Assembly (NCBI GenBank): GCA_022496205.1
Contig: WTXD01000008.1
Span: forward strand, 248,001 to 312,000
DNA from: Gloeopeniophorella convolvens
Taxonomy: Eukaryota > Basidiomycota > Agaricomycetes > Russulales
Direction: 5' to 3'
DNA length: 64,000 bases
Below, in pieces: positions 50,490 to 61,721 of the stretch; position 1 is the first letter of the stretch; each line of letters opens with the position of its first letter. The notes beneath the pieces are model-generated. The model saw only the letters and a list, made by a program, of their open reading frames with translations, did no database searches and was not told the origin of the DNA. A program made the translations under genes and the position numbers.

Positions 50490-53400
50490 TAGCTTTCTTT
50501 TGCTTGTATCATACCGCGCGTCTTTCTGTTGTCCTTGCTTTCATTTACTTATATCTATCAATGCACTTGACGATACACAACAGTACAATAGCGCTCCTTG
50601 TACCGAAGGGTGCGCCCAGACCACTCGCGCACCACCCGACATACCTGGCACGACACGACGCAGGTGTCCATCTGCACCGCCACGCACACTGACCCCGGTG
50701 CTATGACGGCGATACGCAGTGCCAGTCCGTGCAGCACGACGTATGCCAGGAGACGCTTAGGAAGCGGAATGGGAAGAAGGACACAGGAACCACGACGTTA
50801 TTCATAGAACTTCTGTACGCAGGGGCGCACGTTAGTACCGGAACCCGGAAAAAAAATCAACGCACTTGTGACCGTCGCACATCACACCCTCGAGTTGATA
50901 TTTCCGAACCGTTCACTTTTGGCGTCGCCAGCAAGCAACGGCGGGCGGCACGCAAGAACCGCTATTCAGCATTTCGGCCACCGCAATTTCGGTGTCCGCA
51001 GACTCCGTAGGCGCCCTGCGCGAAACGACGAACGTAAGGATGCGATCACAGCTGCGCACGGCTAGCGGTCAAACTACCGTCGTACTAGCTCACTGAGTGT
51101 TTATTCGTCAAATGGGGAGAGACGGTATGTTACATGCAACGTGTGCCTTGGTGCCACGAGGTGCGGAAACGATGTTCCTACTGTCCGTATCTTCCCCGCT
51201 AGAAGATGCGACCCAAGTACAGATCCCAGACAGCGAGGTGACTCACCACAACCAGCCACAACCCCTGTAACGCGGACATGGCAGGTGAAGGGAAGATGAT
51301 CGAGAGGCACAAGCCAACGGGGCACACAGGGACGCACGGGGAGGAGAGTGCGACCGGGGGCTCGGCGGCAGAAGGTGGCGCTGGCAGCTTGGTGACGGGA
51401 ATTTGGCACGAGGGATGGAACAGCTCACCGGGCGGGGGAGGTTGGCTCCCGGGCGCGATTGGCTGGCTCTTGGCTCCTGGGCCACAGGTCTGACTCACCT
51501 GCGACGGGGGGTGGGCTCAGGGCGGGGAGCGGGGCCGAGTCAGGGAAGGGCGGCCGTTGGTTACCGTGGCTCGGTGACTTGGAGTAAAATTAGGTTGACA
51601 AATCAGTGGCTTATTGGGTCGAGAAAGGTCGAGAACGAGGCACGGGGTCAAGTGACGGCCTCTAGTTGAGAGCAAGGGGGGCTTGGTAGGTCGTGAATTG
51701 GAGGGTGAAGGTCGAAGGTCGAAGGGGGGGAGGGCGAGCCGGACGCTCGAAGGAAGGGATGGCTATAACCTCGGTGCTTCAATAGCTGCCGACGGCGCAG
51801 GAAGGTTTGTCGGGAAGGGTGAGGAGCTGTGGACGCCCTGGAAAGTGGAACAGGGGCAGGGAGCTGTGCGATGAAAGATGATTGTAGTGCAAGGGGGGGA
51901 AGTGCGAACGCATACGCGAGCAACTTCTGGTCTCCAAAAAACCTCTCGCAGGTGGGGGGAACCCGTCAGGCCATGTGTGGACCTGATGGGGGGCCACGCG
52001 GGAGAGGGGTAGTAGGGGGACGAGACGCACAGATGTAACTCACCGGTTGTCGAGCGGTTGTGGCCGTCGAGAAGCAAGTGGCGGTGTGTGAGAGGGAAGG
52101 GGGGAGTCAGGTAAGCTCAGTGATCGTGGTAGCGTGGCGGGGGGATCGGCGTGGGGTGCGTCACTCAGGGGAGGTTGGTCGCGGTTGTCATCGGGGCTTC
52201 GAAAATAATCCGTATCGTCGGAAGGAGGAAGGGGGGAGGTAAGGGAGTTCGGGGAGTGGTAGATGGCATGTCGGTAGTGCGAGGGGGCTGGCGTGCACAT
52301 TTTTGGGCGGGCGGGGGATGTCGCACACTTCGTCGGGGGGCTCTACCGGCACAAAATCAATTTTAGAATTCTCTGGGAGGACTTTGGGAGGGGGAACGAC
52401 GAGGAACGACCCAGCGAGAGGGGAGATGCCCCTAACCCAGGTACGAATGAGTTGTGGCCCACAAGCGGGGTACCAAATTGCAGAGGCCACTCCCCGTCTG
52501 GCAACAGGGTCATTCTGTTCTTTCTCCGACGGTGTCCTCACAGCCGCTTTCTTTCATCTTGCTCTTGTCACTCTATCAACTTCCTTTCGACGCCCTTGAA
52601 CGCGTCATTTCCCACTCTTGAAGACCGCTTCAACATTCGGGTACTTCGAGGAGCACTTCGGTGTGGCATGGGCAAGACGGGATTTACTGGCGATTTAGCG
52701 GTACGGTTTGCTTCCGGCTGTCTCTTCGTGTTTGGGAAAGATTGCAGATGTCGCCACACCTTCAGTCATGGCTCAAGCAAGATTTCCACATCTCAAGAGG
52801 CGTAGCCCACTTGCACAGGGAGGTCACGATCTTGACGACAGAACCAAGCACACAAAGCCAAGCACAGAATCACATCTTGTCGCTCTTGCAGCGTCTTCAA
52901 GAACATCACACAAGCATCTTGAGGTTTCTTTTTCACTCTCTTGGTTATAGCTCCAGACAGCTGTTCTGCCGTCTTCTTGGTGGAGCGCGGTGACTTGGCC
53001 AACCGCAATCTGGGAGGCTCTTGTGCACTCTAGGCTCAGTCAAGTCACAGCAGCCAGTATCTCTTGTTCTTGGCTTGAGACTTGATGCACAAGGGTTGGT
53101 TTCTAGGTCAGACTACTTGATAGTGCTCTTGCTCGTCGTCGTTCACTGCAGACATGTGTCCCTGTCACACTGTCACGTAACTACGTGACATGTCTGAATT
53201 AGGACACGTGCCGGCGATCTCGCTCCCAATGCTCGCTTCGAAGCAACGTGTAGGGATTGAGTAAATGAACGAGCGACGGCTGCAGAGAGCATCACTACAG
53301 AGAGGCGCAAAGGAGTCCAGATGGCGAGGGAGGTTGTTCCGGCCCCGGTTCCCTGGACTGGCTTTTCTGGCTGGAGCTCTGCCCTGAGTTATTCGTCGTG

Positions 53401-53912
53401 GGGTTCAGCCCGAGCCCGCCCACCAGCCCGTCCGCTCTAATCGCCGCCCGAGGAAAGCATGTTGCCCAAATGTTGCCTGTCGATAAAGCCGAAGAACGGA
53501 CGTCGGAGTCACCTGTGACGGATCGGTCGATCCGCGTTGCCCTCTTTCGGAATCAAATCACCAAGCGGAGACCGGTTCTGGGCCAGCACCGAGAGCTCCT
53601 AGGTCTCAAGAGGGGCGTTTTCGAGGTGGGGCTGCCCGAGCCTGAGCAGCTCTTGGCGTATGCGGCAACGAGGTGGTGGAGAAGATCATGCGGATGGAGG
53701 AGGAGGTAAAGCTAAGAGGTAGCAAGAGACTTTGCACTGAAGGCGCCAGCCGGAAGTTGACGCGGCGTATCGCGCGGCAATATCCTCTCTTTATCGCTCC
53801 TGAAGACACCGCGTCGCTATTTAATGCGTCAAATTACTCTCAGATCGCCGTTGCTCTTGCTCCCTCCCTCCCACTACCACGCAGCCCGTCCACCCATCCT
53901 GAGTCTGCCAGA
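50490..53912. other. 3.4 kb gene-poor interval, strongly G-skewed between about 51.3 and 52.5 kb
   Basis: No gene is supported. From about 51300 to 52460 the plus strand is markedly richer in G than C (52201-52260 has 28 G and 5 C), with many runs of four to seven Gs. Open frames here are Pro/Ser/Arg-rich on minus and Gly/Arg-rich on plus, as expected from composition. No reverse transcriptase, transposase, terminal repeat or target-site duplication was found. A nested inverted repeat lies at 53149-53196. The last few hundred bases are the promoter of the next gene. Confidence 0.5.
53149..53196. repeat. Nested inverted repeats centred on CACGTA/TACGTG
   Basis: TGTCACGTA (53171-53179) and its exact reverse complement TACGTGACA (53182-53190) are separated by only AC. 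An outer pair, CAGACATGT (53149-53157) and ACATGTCTG (53188-53196), flanks and slightly overlaps it. It lies about 720 bp before the next start codon and could be a dimeric bZIP/bHLH site or form a hairpin. Confidence 0.65.
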
Positions 53913-54525
53913 TGACGCAGAAAGACCAGAAACCCCATGGAGAGACGCCTCGGCCGAAAGTGCCGCAAGATCAGGAGGACGACTACGACATCTACCTATT
54001 CTGGCCGTCTTTCAGCAACAGAGACTTGCCGTCTGAGTCCCCTTCGCCTCTGTATGGGGTGCGTTCTGTGCCCCGTGTGCTTTGACCCAGCCACTTAACT
54101 ATTCTACAGCCCGTGTCGCCTTCGTCAGACTCGCTGGACTTGTACCCAGGACTGGACTCGGGCCCTCCGGTACGTTCGGAATTGCTCGCTCAACTCGATC
54201 GAGCACTGACAGGTGTCTCTCTCTCCAGTCCCCGCTCACATTCGCTCCCGCATCCGACTTTCGCTTTCCACCCCCGGTGGATGAACGCTTCGAGCTCAAC
54301 GCGCCGCCTCCAAGCGAGCCGCCAGCGCAAGCTCAGAACCAAAACGCCCTGCCAAAATACAGCAACATGTTCAAGATGGGCCTGTTCTTCTCGGTAGGGC
54401 GTTTTATCTAACGCGCTCTTATCGTCCTTAAATGCGTGTTGCGGTAGCAAATCACGCATCGCGTTGACCGCGCGTTTGATGGCGCCAAAATCAAGCTTCG
54501 CAAGTCGAAGTCGTCGGCCTTGTAG
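53913..54525 (+). CDS. Small acidic-to-basic protein, unknown function
   Basis: Four exons join without frame conflict. Start ATG 53913: MTQKDQKPHGETPRPKVPQD, then DDYDIYLFWPSFSNRDLP, PVSPSSDSLDLYPGLDSGPP, SPLTFAPASDFRFPPPVDER, LPKYSNMFKMGLFFS and a basic end (HRVDRAFDGAKIKLRKSKSS), stop TAG 54523-54525. About 150 residues. Splice pairs are good (for example GTACGT...CTCCAG at 54172-54229 and GTAGGG...GGTAG at 54395-54448). No signal peptide or membrane helix. The DIYLFWPSFSNRDLP and YSNMFKMGLFFS blocks look conserved. No family is recognised. Confidence 0.62.
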
Positions 54526-54776
54526 GCCAGGAAACGCCACGTGCCTTTGAATCTCACCGGGATTCCGCCGCTATCACCCCAGACTCTTGCTCACTTGGTG
54601 CAATCTACTCTTGCTTATCTGTATCATATCTCGCACTTGCTACCACCCACTCCACTATGCTCTGATGCTCGTACAGTACTCTCCCTTGCTACACCCCGTT
54701 CATCTATCCCCACATGTCCGACTCTGTAGATACGTCGCAGGATACAGACAATAATAAGGTTACTACCCAGATGTTC

Positions 54777-56785
54777 TCACTGGTTACGCGCCTCGCGCCA
54801 TAATGGCGTCAACGCCTGAGCGACCGTGTTCGCTGCCACCTCGACCATCCCGCGCACTGTCTCGTCCTTCACAGCATTCAGCAGTCCCCGCGCGCTCCAC
54901 CGGTCGGGGTGGAATCGCCGGTGCGACTTCTCAACGAATGTGCGGTAGTCCTGCAGGCGCATGTGCCCGCGCATCGCCTGGAAGAACGCCTCGACGGCGG
55001 CCCAGTCGATGTCCTCCGGTCCGAACGTGTACGGCGCGCGCAGCGTCGGCCACGGGATGTCCTCGAACGCGAGCGAGGAAGGCTTGGCCGCCGTGTCGAA
55101 CGTCTCGCACAGCACACGGTACCGCTCCAGCGCACGCTGCGGCGTCCACGGGCCGCGGGCCCAGCGCGCACGCTGCGCCTCCGCGCGTCGCTTGGCCTCC
55201 GCCTCAGCAGCAGCTGCCGCCTGGCGCTCCCGCTCGCGTGCGCGCTCCGCCTCACGGCGCTGCCGCTCGGCCCGTTCGCGCGCCTCCGCTTCCTCGCGCA
55301 GGCGCCGCTCCCGGGTTGCGCGCCGCTGACCTTCCTCTTCCTGCTCGCGCTGCTCCCGGTCGCGGGCGGCTGCCTCCCAGAGCGGCCGGTCGCGCTCGAG
55401 GTCGGCAATCTTGCGGCGCGACTCGGCGACGAGCTCTTCGTGTACGCGTAGCTCGTCCAGTGCTTCGCTGAGCCTGTCTTGCTCCTCGTCTGGCAATTGT
55501 CCGTTTTCTGGGGTCTGCTCCGGAGTCTGCTCGGGGGTCTCCCCTTGACCTGAGACAAGCCCAAGATGGTTAGGCAGGCCAGACAGCGTTGCTGAGCGCC
55601 ACTCACTGTTCGACTGCGTGTGCTGGTAGTCTTCCGGCATTTCGGCAATAATCTCTTCCATGAGCGTTTGGTCTCGAGCGGCGCGTCGCGCGTCGCGCTC
55701 TGCGTGCATTCGGCGGGTCATCTCTTCGGCTCGTGATCTCACGCGTTCCTTCAATTTGGCAGAGGCCTCGCGACGAAGAGTGTCGGGCGAGTGTGTACGC
55801 GCCCTTTTTGATGTCTTGAAACTGGAGTTGCCATTCGGCGCGACGGGTGATACATCCTGCTCTTCTGAAAGAGGTTTTAGGTCAACGCGGAAGGCCGTCA
55901 GTGGAGAGGCTACCTTTTCTTCGTTTGGATGTTGGCCGAGCGGTATCGCGCGGAGGCGTTCTCGGAGGCGAGGTGCCTTCCATGTGCTCGTCTGGTGGCA
56001 TGCGTGTGGTCGTGCTACTGTGGTCCGCGCGTGTCGCTCCTGGCCTGTTTGCGCGTCGTGCAGTACCGTACCTCTCGCGGACGCGCCTCCCGGGAACAAA
56101 TAGCCGCGGTTCTGGACGAGGTGCGCTGGCGTTTACGATCGTCTCCACCTCGAGTTCGTCACTGTCCGAGTCGACGACATGGACGACGTGTCTCCGCTTC
56201 TTAGGTGAATGACTGGCTTCTTCCTCGATGCTAGAGGGAGGTGTCGATAGCCGCCTCTTCTTGTATGGCGCATCCGCGAAGATAGACGATTGTGATGAGG
56301 AAGTGGAGGAGAAGGACGATGCCGCCGCAACCTTCGCGCGGATTGTAGGGAGCTGAGGTAGTGCAGGGACGAAACATTCATAAAAAGGATCTAGTTTGTG
56401 GATATCCCATTGGTCTTGGTCGCATATAACGGCGTTTCTGGTACGGGAGACGCGTCGGGACCAGGAAAAGAAAGTCGGCAAGTGTGACGCACCCTAGAAT
56501 GTCAACAACACGAGGCCAGGTGCCCTCATCGCTGACGCCTTCTGCCAGTCGCGCGCGGGGTACAAATCTCCAATTGAAAATGCCGCCCGGGCGTGTTTCG
56601 ATTACAATACGTTTCGGGTTAGACGAGGCGTCCTCGGTGGGGTAGACTGGTACATTTGACGCAGTGCGTGGGTGAAATGACGCGAAGGATAACCTTGCAT
56701 CTGGATGACGCAGGACGCGCTGAGGCTGTGTATAGTCGAGCTGCCCGGGCTGTGGTCCCGAGAGCGAGCGCAAGGGACCGGTCAT
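54777..56785 (-). CDS. Coiled-coil protein with J-domain-like C-terminus, unknown function
   Basis: Start at ATG 56785 (MTGPLRSLSGPQPGQLDYTQ). Exons join as WPRVVDILG-NAVICDQDQWDIHK, SKRRK-EEQDVSPVAPNG and HTQSN-SQGETPEQ. The N-terminal 120 residues are the ordered part. A nuclear-type basic, acidic and Ser-rich middle follows (KKRRLSTPPSS; VVDSDSDELEVET). A long charged coiled coil rich in Glu/Arg covers about 55170-55480. The C-terminal 100 residues contain WAAVEAFFQAMRGHMRLQDY and FVEKSHRRFHPDRWSARGLL, where HPDRW stands in the place of a J-domain HPD motif. End ALTPLWREARNQ, stop 54777-54779. The type is frequent in Agaricomycetes but has no established role. Its promoter and first exon were copied to the right end of the window. 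Confidence 0.72.
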
Positions 56786-57016
56786 TGGCGGAGGGTAGGA
56801 CAAAGGCGTGCGGACGGTTGGGCGAAACACGAGAGCCACACCCACACCACGTGCAAGTTACCCATCACGTGGTCTGCGCGTACAGGTCACCGGCTCTGGG
56901 GAAAAGCCAGGCTCACCTCGTCCTGACTCGGCTGGGGACGTGTAATGACTCACCAGAGCCGCTATTTATCCTCCTCAATATTTGCTTGTATCTCCATCAC
57001 ACACAGCTCGCTCCCG
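56573..57016. repeat. Source copy of an inverted duplication (promoter plus first exon)
   Basis: This 444-base segment reappears in reverse orientation at 63576-63985 with roughly 85-90 % identity by eye. It contains the first exon of the J-like gene and nearly all of the shared promoter up to 11 bp before the GTPase start codon. Similarity stops at GCTCGCTCCCG on the right and at the word ATTGA on the left. Confidence 0.88.
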
Positions 57017-57026
57017 AGGTTCTCCC
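56786..57026. promoter_or_regulatory. 241-bp bidirectional promoter with paired CACGTG boxes
   Basis: Separates two divergent start codons. ACCACGTG (56846-56853) and its reverse complement CACGTGGT (56866-56873) form an 8-base inverted pair around CACGTG cores, the binding word of bHLH factors. The same pair is kept in the duplicated copy at 63714-63721 and 63734-63741 although flanking bases have changed. TATTTATCC near 56964, about 60 bp before the GTPase ATG, may be a TATA element. Confidence 0.6.
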
Positions 57027-59589
57027 ATGACTACCCTACAGTCTTTCCAATCCGAGATTGAGGACATCCGGCACCGCGAGCTCGCCAAAGTGCGAGCGCA
57101 ACTGCCGCCTGAACCCCTCAAGAAGGCGCATATAGATCACAGGCTAGCGCCGAAGGCGAAGAAGAAGGCTGTCGAGCCGCCAGCCTCACCGGCTGTCACC
57201 GCTAAGCCGAATGAAGAGCTGCCTGCCCAGGATCTCTCTGACGTCGAACATGACATCTTGGTAGAGACGCTTCGCCTTATACAGTATTACGCCGGAGGCA
57301 CCCCTCACCTCGTCTATGCATAGAACTCGTTACTATCTACGACTGAGGGAGACAACCATGCAAGAGACCTCTTAGCTATGCTCCTAACCCAGCAGCGAGG
57401 GGAGTACCTCTTTCGATTAGGCGCCCGTCCACCGAGAGCACCATTGTTCGCCAATGAGGACCTTGACCATGCGGATGGTTGGGTCGGGGAGGACAGGACT
57501 GACGCCGAGATCGATACTATGGTTACAAATCTCACACAACTGGTGGAAGAGATTGGTGGGAAGGTAAGCTCGTTGATAAGCTTCGGAGTGGCCCATTGAT
57601 GAATGTACCTCAGGCTTGCGTGTTGACTCGAATACAAGGAGTACATCCCCGGGCTTCTGTGCTACTTCGACTACCACCGCCTGACGTTTCTCTTACGCCG
57701 GAGGTGCGATGTGCAGTCGTTGGGAACGTTGACAGCGGCAAGTCAACTATCCTTGGTGTGCTCACGAGAGGTTTGTCTGCCTCAATCTCTATGACATACC
57801 TGCTCACGATCGTGTCAAGGTGGTCTTGATGATGGAAGAGGGTTGGCACGAGTCGCCCTTTTCCGACATAAGCACGAGATTGAAAGCGGACGAACCTCCT
57901 CCGTCGGCATGGAGGCGAGTGAGATGCAGATGTCCCTAGAGCATTGAGACTGAAACCCAATACAGATCCTGGGCTTCGATATTGCTGGCGCACCTATACT
58001 TCCACTATCTTCGGGTTCTGTTGATCCTGATGTCCTTCGAAGAGAGAAGCTAGGCTGGGAAGAGATCTCCCACCGCTCCGCTAAGATCGTGACGTTTATT
58101 GGTAAACTTATTTCCGCCAGCGGGGGCCTGCTTATCATAATGCTGCACTAGATCTTGCCGGCCATGAGCGGTATTTGAAGACCACACTGTATGGCTTGAC
58201 CTCCGGTGCACCATCCTGCGTCATACTCGTAGTCGGAGCAAATGCTGGTGTTATCGGAATGTCGAAGGAGCATCTCGCCGTCGCTCTTGCCCTGAACGTG
58301 CCAATAGTTGTATGTGTGACCAAGGCAAGTGCTGCCCTTTCCCAGCATCTCGTTCGTCGTGACAGTGGACGTGCAGGTGGATATGACGCCCCCGAATAAG
58401 CTCGAGGAGACTTTGTCGCAGGTGGACAAGATCCTCCGCAGCCGCGGTTGCCGGTCAGTACTTCGCTCAATGTCCCACTCTCACTCACGTACGCCGGTTC
58501 CAGTAAGACACCGGTATTCGTCAAGTCGATTGAAGCCGCCATTGAGGTTTCTCAGGTCTACGCAAAGGAGAAGTGAGACCCCGTCTTCACACTCCCATCT
58601 CGATCTCATGTGGCATTCACAGGATCTGTCCAGTATTCCAGGTGTCCAATGTCACCGGTGCTGGTCATGACTTTGTATGGTGTCTTCATTCTCCAATGCA
58701 TGCGCTCAATCCGCCTGACCCGACGCCCTAGGTCCGCACCTTCTTAAACCTCCTGCCCGCCAGCGAAGGCGACGCCGAGCGCTTCGATTCCACGCAACCT
58801 CTCGAGGTCCGTCCACCCTCCCAAGGGCCCCTCTGAATCCCATCTGCTCACTCCACCCACCGCCGCCGCAGTTCTCCGTCACCGACGTCTGGTCCGTGCC
58901 CTACGTCGGCACTGTCGTGAATGGGCTGCTCAACGCCGGCACGATCAAGAAGGGCGACGCCGTCCTCTTCGGGCCCGACTCAAACGGCGGCTACGCGCCG
59001 ACGGCCGTCAAGACGATGCAGCGCAAGCGCGCGGACGTCGTCACGGCCGAGGCCGGGCAGACCGTCTCCCTCGCGCTCAAGCACGTGCCGCGCGCCGCGG
59101 TGCGCAAGGGCATGGTGATCGTGCACCGGACGGATGCCCCGCCGCGAGGTGCGTCGTGCGCTATCCTCTCCCCGCCGGCGCGGCGGCTCACGTGCGGCCG
59201 GCGCCTTCCAGCGGTGCGCAGGTTCGAGGGCCAGGTGCTGATCCTGTACCACAATACCACCATGCAGCCGAACTACCAGGCGATGCTCCACTGCGGGGTA
59301 CGCCCGCCCGCCTGTGTCCTTCTCGGCCGTTGCTCATGCGCGCGTACCTGTAGGCGGTCCGGCAGACCGTGCGCATCGTGTCGATCGATCACCCGCAGAA
59401 CCTGCTGCGCACAGGGGACCGCGCCACGGTCGAGTTCGAGTTCATAGCGCACCCGGAGTTCGTCAAGGCCGGCATGAAGCTGCTCTTCCGCGAGGGCAAG
59501 ACCAAGGTACGCGCCGCGCACTGGCCTCTGCGGATCGTGCGTTTTGACGGGTCATGCAGGGCCTCGGCGTCATCACCAAGCTTTTATAA
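57027..59589 (+). CDS. GTPBP1/GTPBP2-type translational GTPase
   Basis: EF-Tu-like GTPase of the GTPBP1/2 branch, tied in animals to ribosome rescue and mRNA decay. Start ATG 57027 ([20 protein letters not shown]). G1 is [11 protein letters not shown], the switch I region [17 protein letters not shown]3 [13 protein letters not shown]4 VTK-VDM split by an intron. Domains II and III follow: [73 protein letters not shown], stop 59587-59589. Two introns (57915-57965 and 58325-58376) start with GC rather than GT. An in-frame TAG at 57320-57322 can be removed only by a 63-nt phase-0 intron with a weak GTAGAG donor (57260); otherwise it is a nonsense codon. The rest is intact. Confidence 0.87.
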
Positions 59590-60213
59590 GCCCAACGACA
59601 AGTTAGCTGATCATCCAGGTTTCCGTCTTGTTGTACAATAGACTGTGGACGCTGCGTCTCAGTGTCGCATATTTTCTCCGAGCTCCGTCTACGGCCTCTT
59701 TCTTTATGGTTTACTTGTTTGTCCGTCGTTCCTGAGGGCGCTCGTCCCCTTTGTGTCCTTTGTCCCGCTTGTTTTGTTGTTGTACAGTAATTGCTCGTGT
59801 TCATCATTCTGTATAGTATACAACATTCAAAGTCGGGGTCTACGCTTCTCGCCAATTAGCGCATGGCTGCTGCCAAACTGCAGAGCGCGCTAGCCACCCG
59901 ACACAAAATCTAACGCTGGAGGACCAAAGGAAAAAAAGCAAGAAAGAATGGATGGTACGTCGACTGCAATGTCAAGACCAGCGCAGTGCTGAAAAGACCA
60001 CATTACAAAACGTCGATGGATACGGTATCAAAGCAAGTATCGGATCACCAAATCGTACACGGGAGTCTCGTCTCAAGCAGAGGATAACTAAAGGGGTATA
60101 CGCATGTCAGAATTATGGAAGAATCTGGGACAACGTGTTTCTCATACCAGCACAATGTGATACAGCAGAGAGGACGACCTTTGATCATGCCAAAAGTGCC
60201 GTCAGCGTGAAGC
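59590..60213. other. Gap between convergent genes
   Basis: About 620 bases between the GTPase and Smr gene stops. T-rich around 59690-59830, A-rich near 59925-59945, consistent with 3' untranslated regions. No gene is supported. Confidence 0.4.
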
Positions 60214-61721
60214 CTACGCGGCCAGTTCAACGGTGACCATGCCCTGGCTTGAATCCAGCGAGTGCTTGAGTCCCTTTCTGAGAACAACCAGTCCACGGTC
60301 CCGCAATCAGCAGTGCAAAGATTCGAAAAAGTAGACACATACTTTGTACAGAAGTCTTGCAGGGCTGGCCGGATCTTCGCGCCGCCTGGAGAATGTGCCC
60401 CTCGACCTATATTACAGATTCGAAATTGGTTAGTGCGAACACACCCAGCTGGGGTTACGGTACGCACCAGTGATAAAGCGGAATGTGTTATCGGGGCGGG
60501 GTGCCACGGATTTCGACTCCAGCGCAAGCTTTACTCGAGACATGGCCTCAGACACATATAACCCATGGAGATCAATCACACCCTGCTTTCGACCCTAGGG
60601 CATCGCTTTCAGTGTGGCTGTGGGAGCATAGAGACACACGGCCTATAAACCTTATTGTTCTCTTTGAAGGCCATCTCCGCTGCCTTCGCATCAAAGGCCT
60701 TCGTAGCTTCTCGGTGAGTGATGACTGCGTCCCTGTATTTCCCCGCAGTACGGTGGTCTCCCCTCCGACGCGCAGTCTTGGCCAAATTCTGTGCTTCTTT
60801 CATTTTGAGTCTCTCGTTTCGAGCTCGTTCCCTCAACGCAGCAACAGTAAGCGCGTCAGTGCCAACTTCATCAAGTGCCGGGAGGCCCGAGTCCGAATCC
60901 GAGTCTGACTCGGGCTCAGATAAGACCGTAGTGGCGGGTCGCGGCGCAGCTAGGATCGGCCACTCATCATCAGCTCTTGAGGATATTTCCAGAGCGTCGA
61001 AGAATGAGTAGTTTGCAGCGCGATTCGGCGGCCGCGGAGGTAGGTTTGTGTCCCAAACGCGCAGAGGAGCCGGTTCGGATACACGTTCAAGGCAACCAAA
61101 AGTGGAATAGTTCGTCTTTGGCTGTGGTGGCGCCGGGGCTCGCACCTCATGCCCAGACAAGGCAGCACGAGCGGGTGGCGGGGCAGTTTGGGCCGGCTGG
61201 ACACGGTCAACTGTACGCAGAGGGGCTTGTTGGGCATGGCGGACTGGGGGCGCCTGAGTAGAGGAGATACTGGTAACCCTGGGCTCATATGTGGTACGAG
61301 GGATTTCCGAGGTCGACGGAGGGTGCTGGTAGGGGGTGGGAGCGCGCTTGGGAGGAGCCTGTGGCGGATGGTATTCCCTCAAGAGCGGAGTGGTTGGGTT
61401 GGGCAAATGAGCATGGCCGCGGGCATGGCTTGTCGTTGATTGAGGTCGCGTCGAACCTTGAGCTTGGGTGCGAGGATAGGTATACGAGGACCGTTGCTCA
61501 TCGGAAGCTCTGGTCTGGGATGAGGTAGGAGGGGCGCTATATGGAGTGCGAGACGTGCCAGCGGAAGGGGTCGAAGAGCTCTGCCTGTTTCGACGATCCC
61601 TGGCCTGGGAGGGGTCAGGCTCGGCATAGTCAGGTCCGTCGCCGCCTGAGCATCCAAGAACGAGGCCAGCAAGGGCGTAGGTGGCTACGACTAGACCGAC
61701 GGCAAATGTCACGAGTGGCAT
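60214..61721 (-). CDS. Membrane-anchored DUF1771-Smr domain protein
   Basis: Smr domains bind nucleic acid and some cut DNA or RNA; the DUF1771 helix pair usually precedes them in eukaryotes (yeast Ypl199c, human N4BP2). Start at ATG 61721: MPLVTFAVGLVVATYALAGL, an N-terminal hydrophobic anchor, which is unusual for the family. A 220-residue Pro/Ser/Thr-rich linker follows. DUF1771 is ERARNERLKMKEAQNLAK to ITHREATKAFDAKAAEMAFK. After an intron the Smr domain begins VIDLHGLYVSEAMSR, continues FRFITGRGAHSPGGAKIRPA and ends KKGLKHSLDSSQGMVTVELA, stop TAG 60214-60216. The LDLHG-type and TGxGxHS motifs are both present. All joins keep the frame. Confidence 0.85.

Noticed and set aside
51195..52560. 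Transposable element in the G-skewed region
   Set aside because: No terminal repeats, target-site duplication, reverse transcriptase, integrase or transposase motif could be found by eye.
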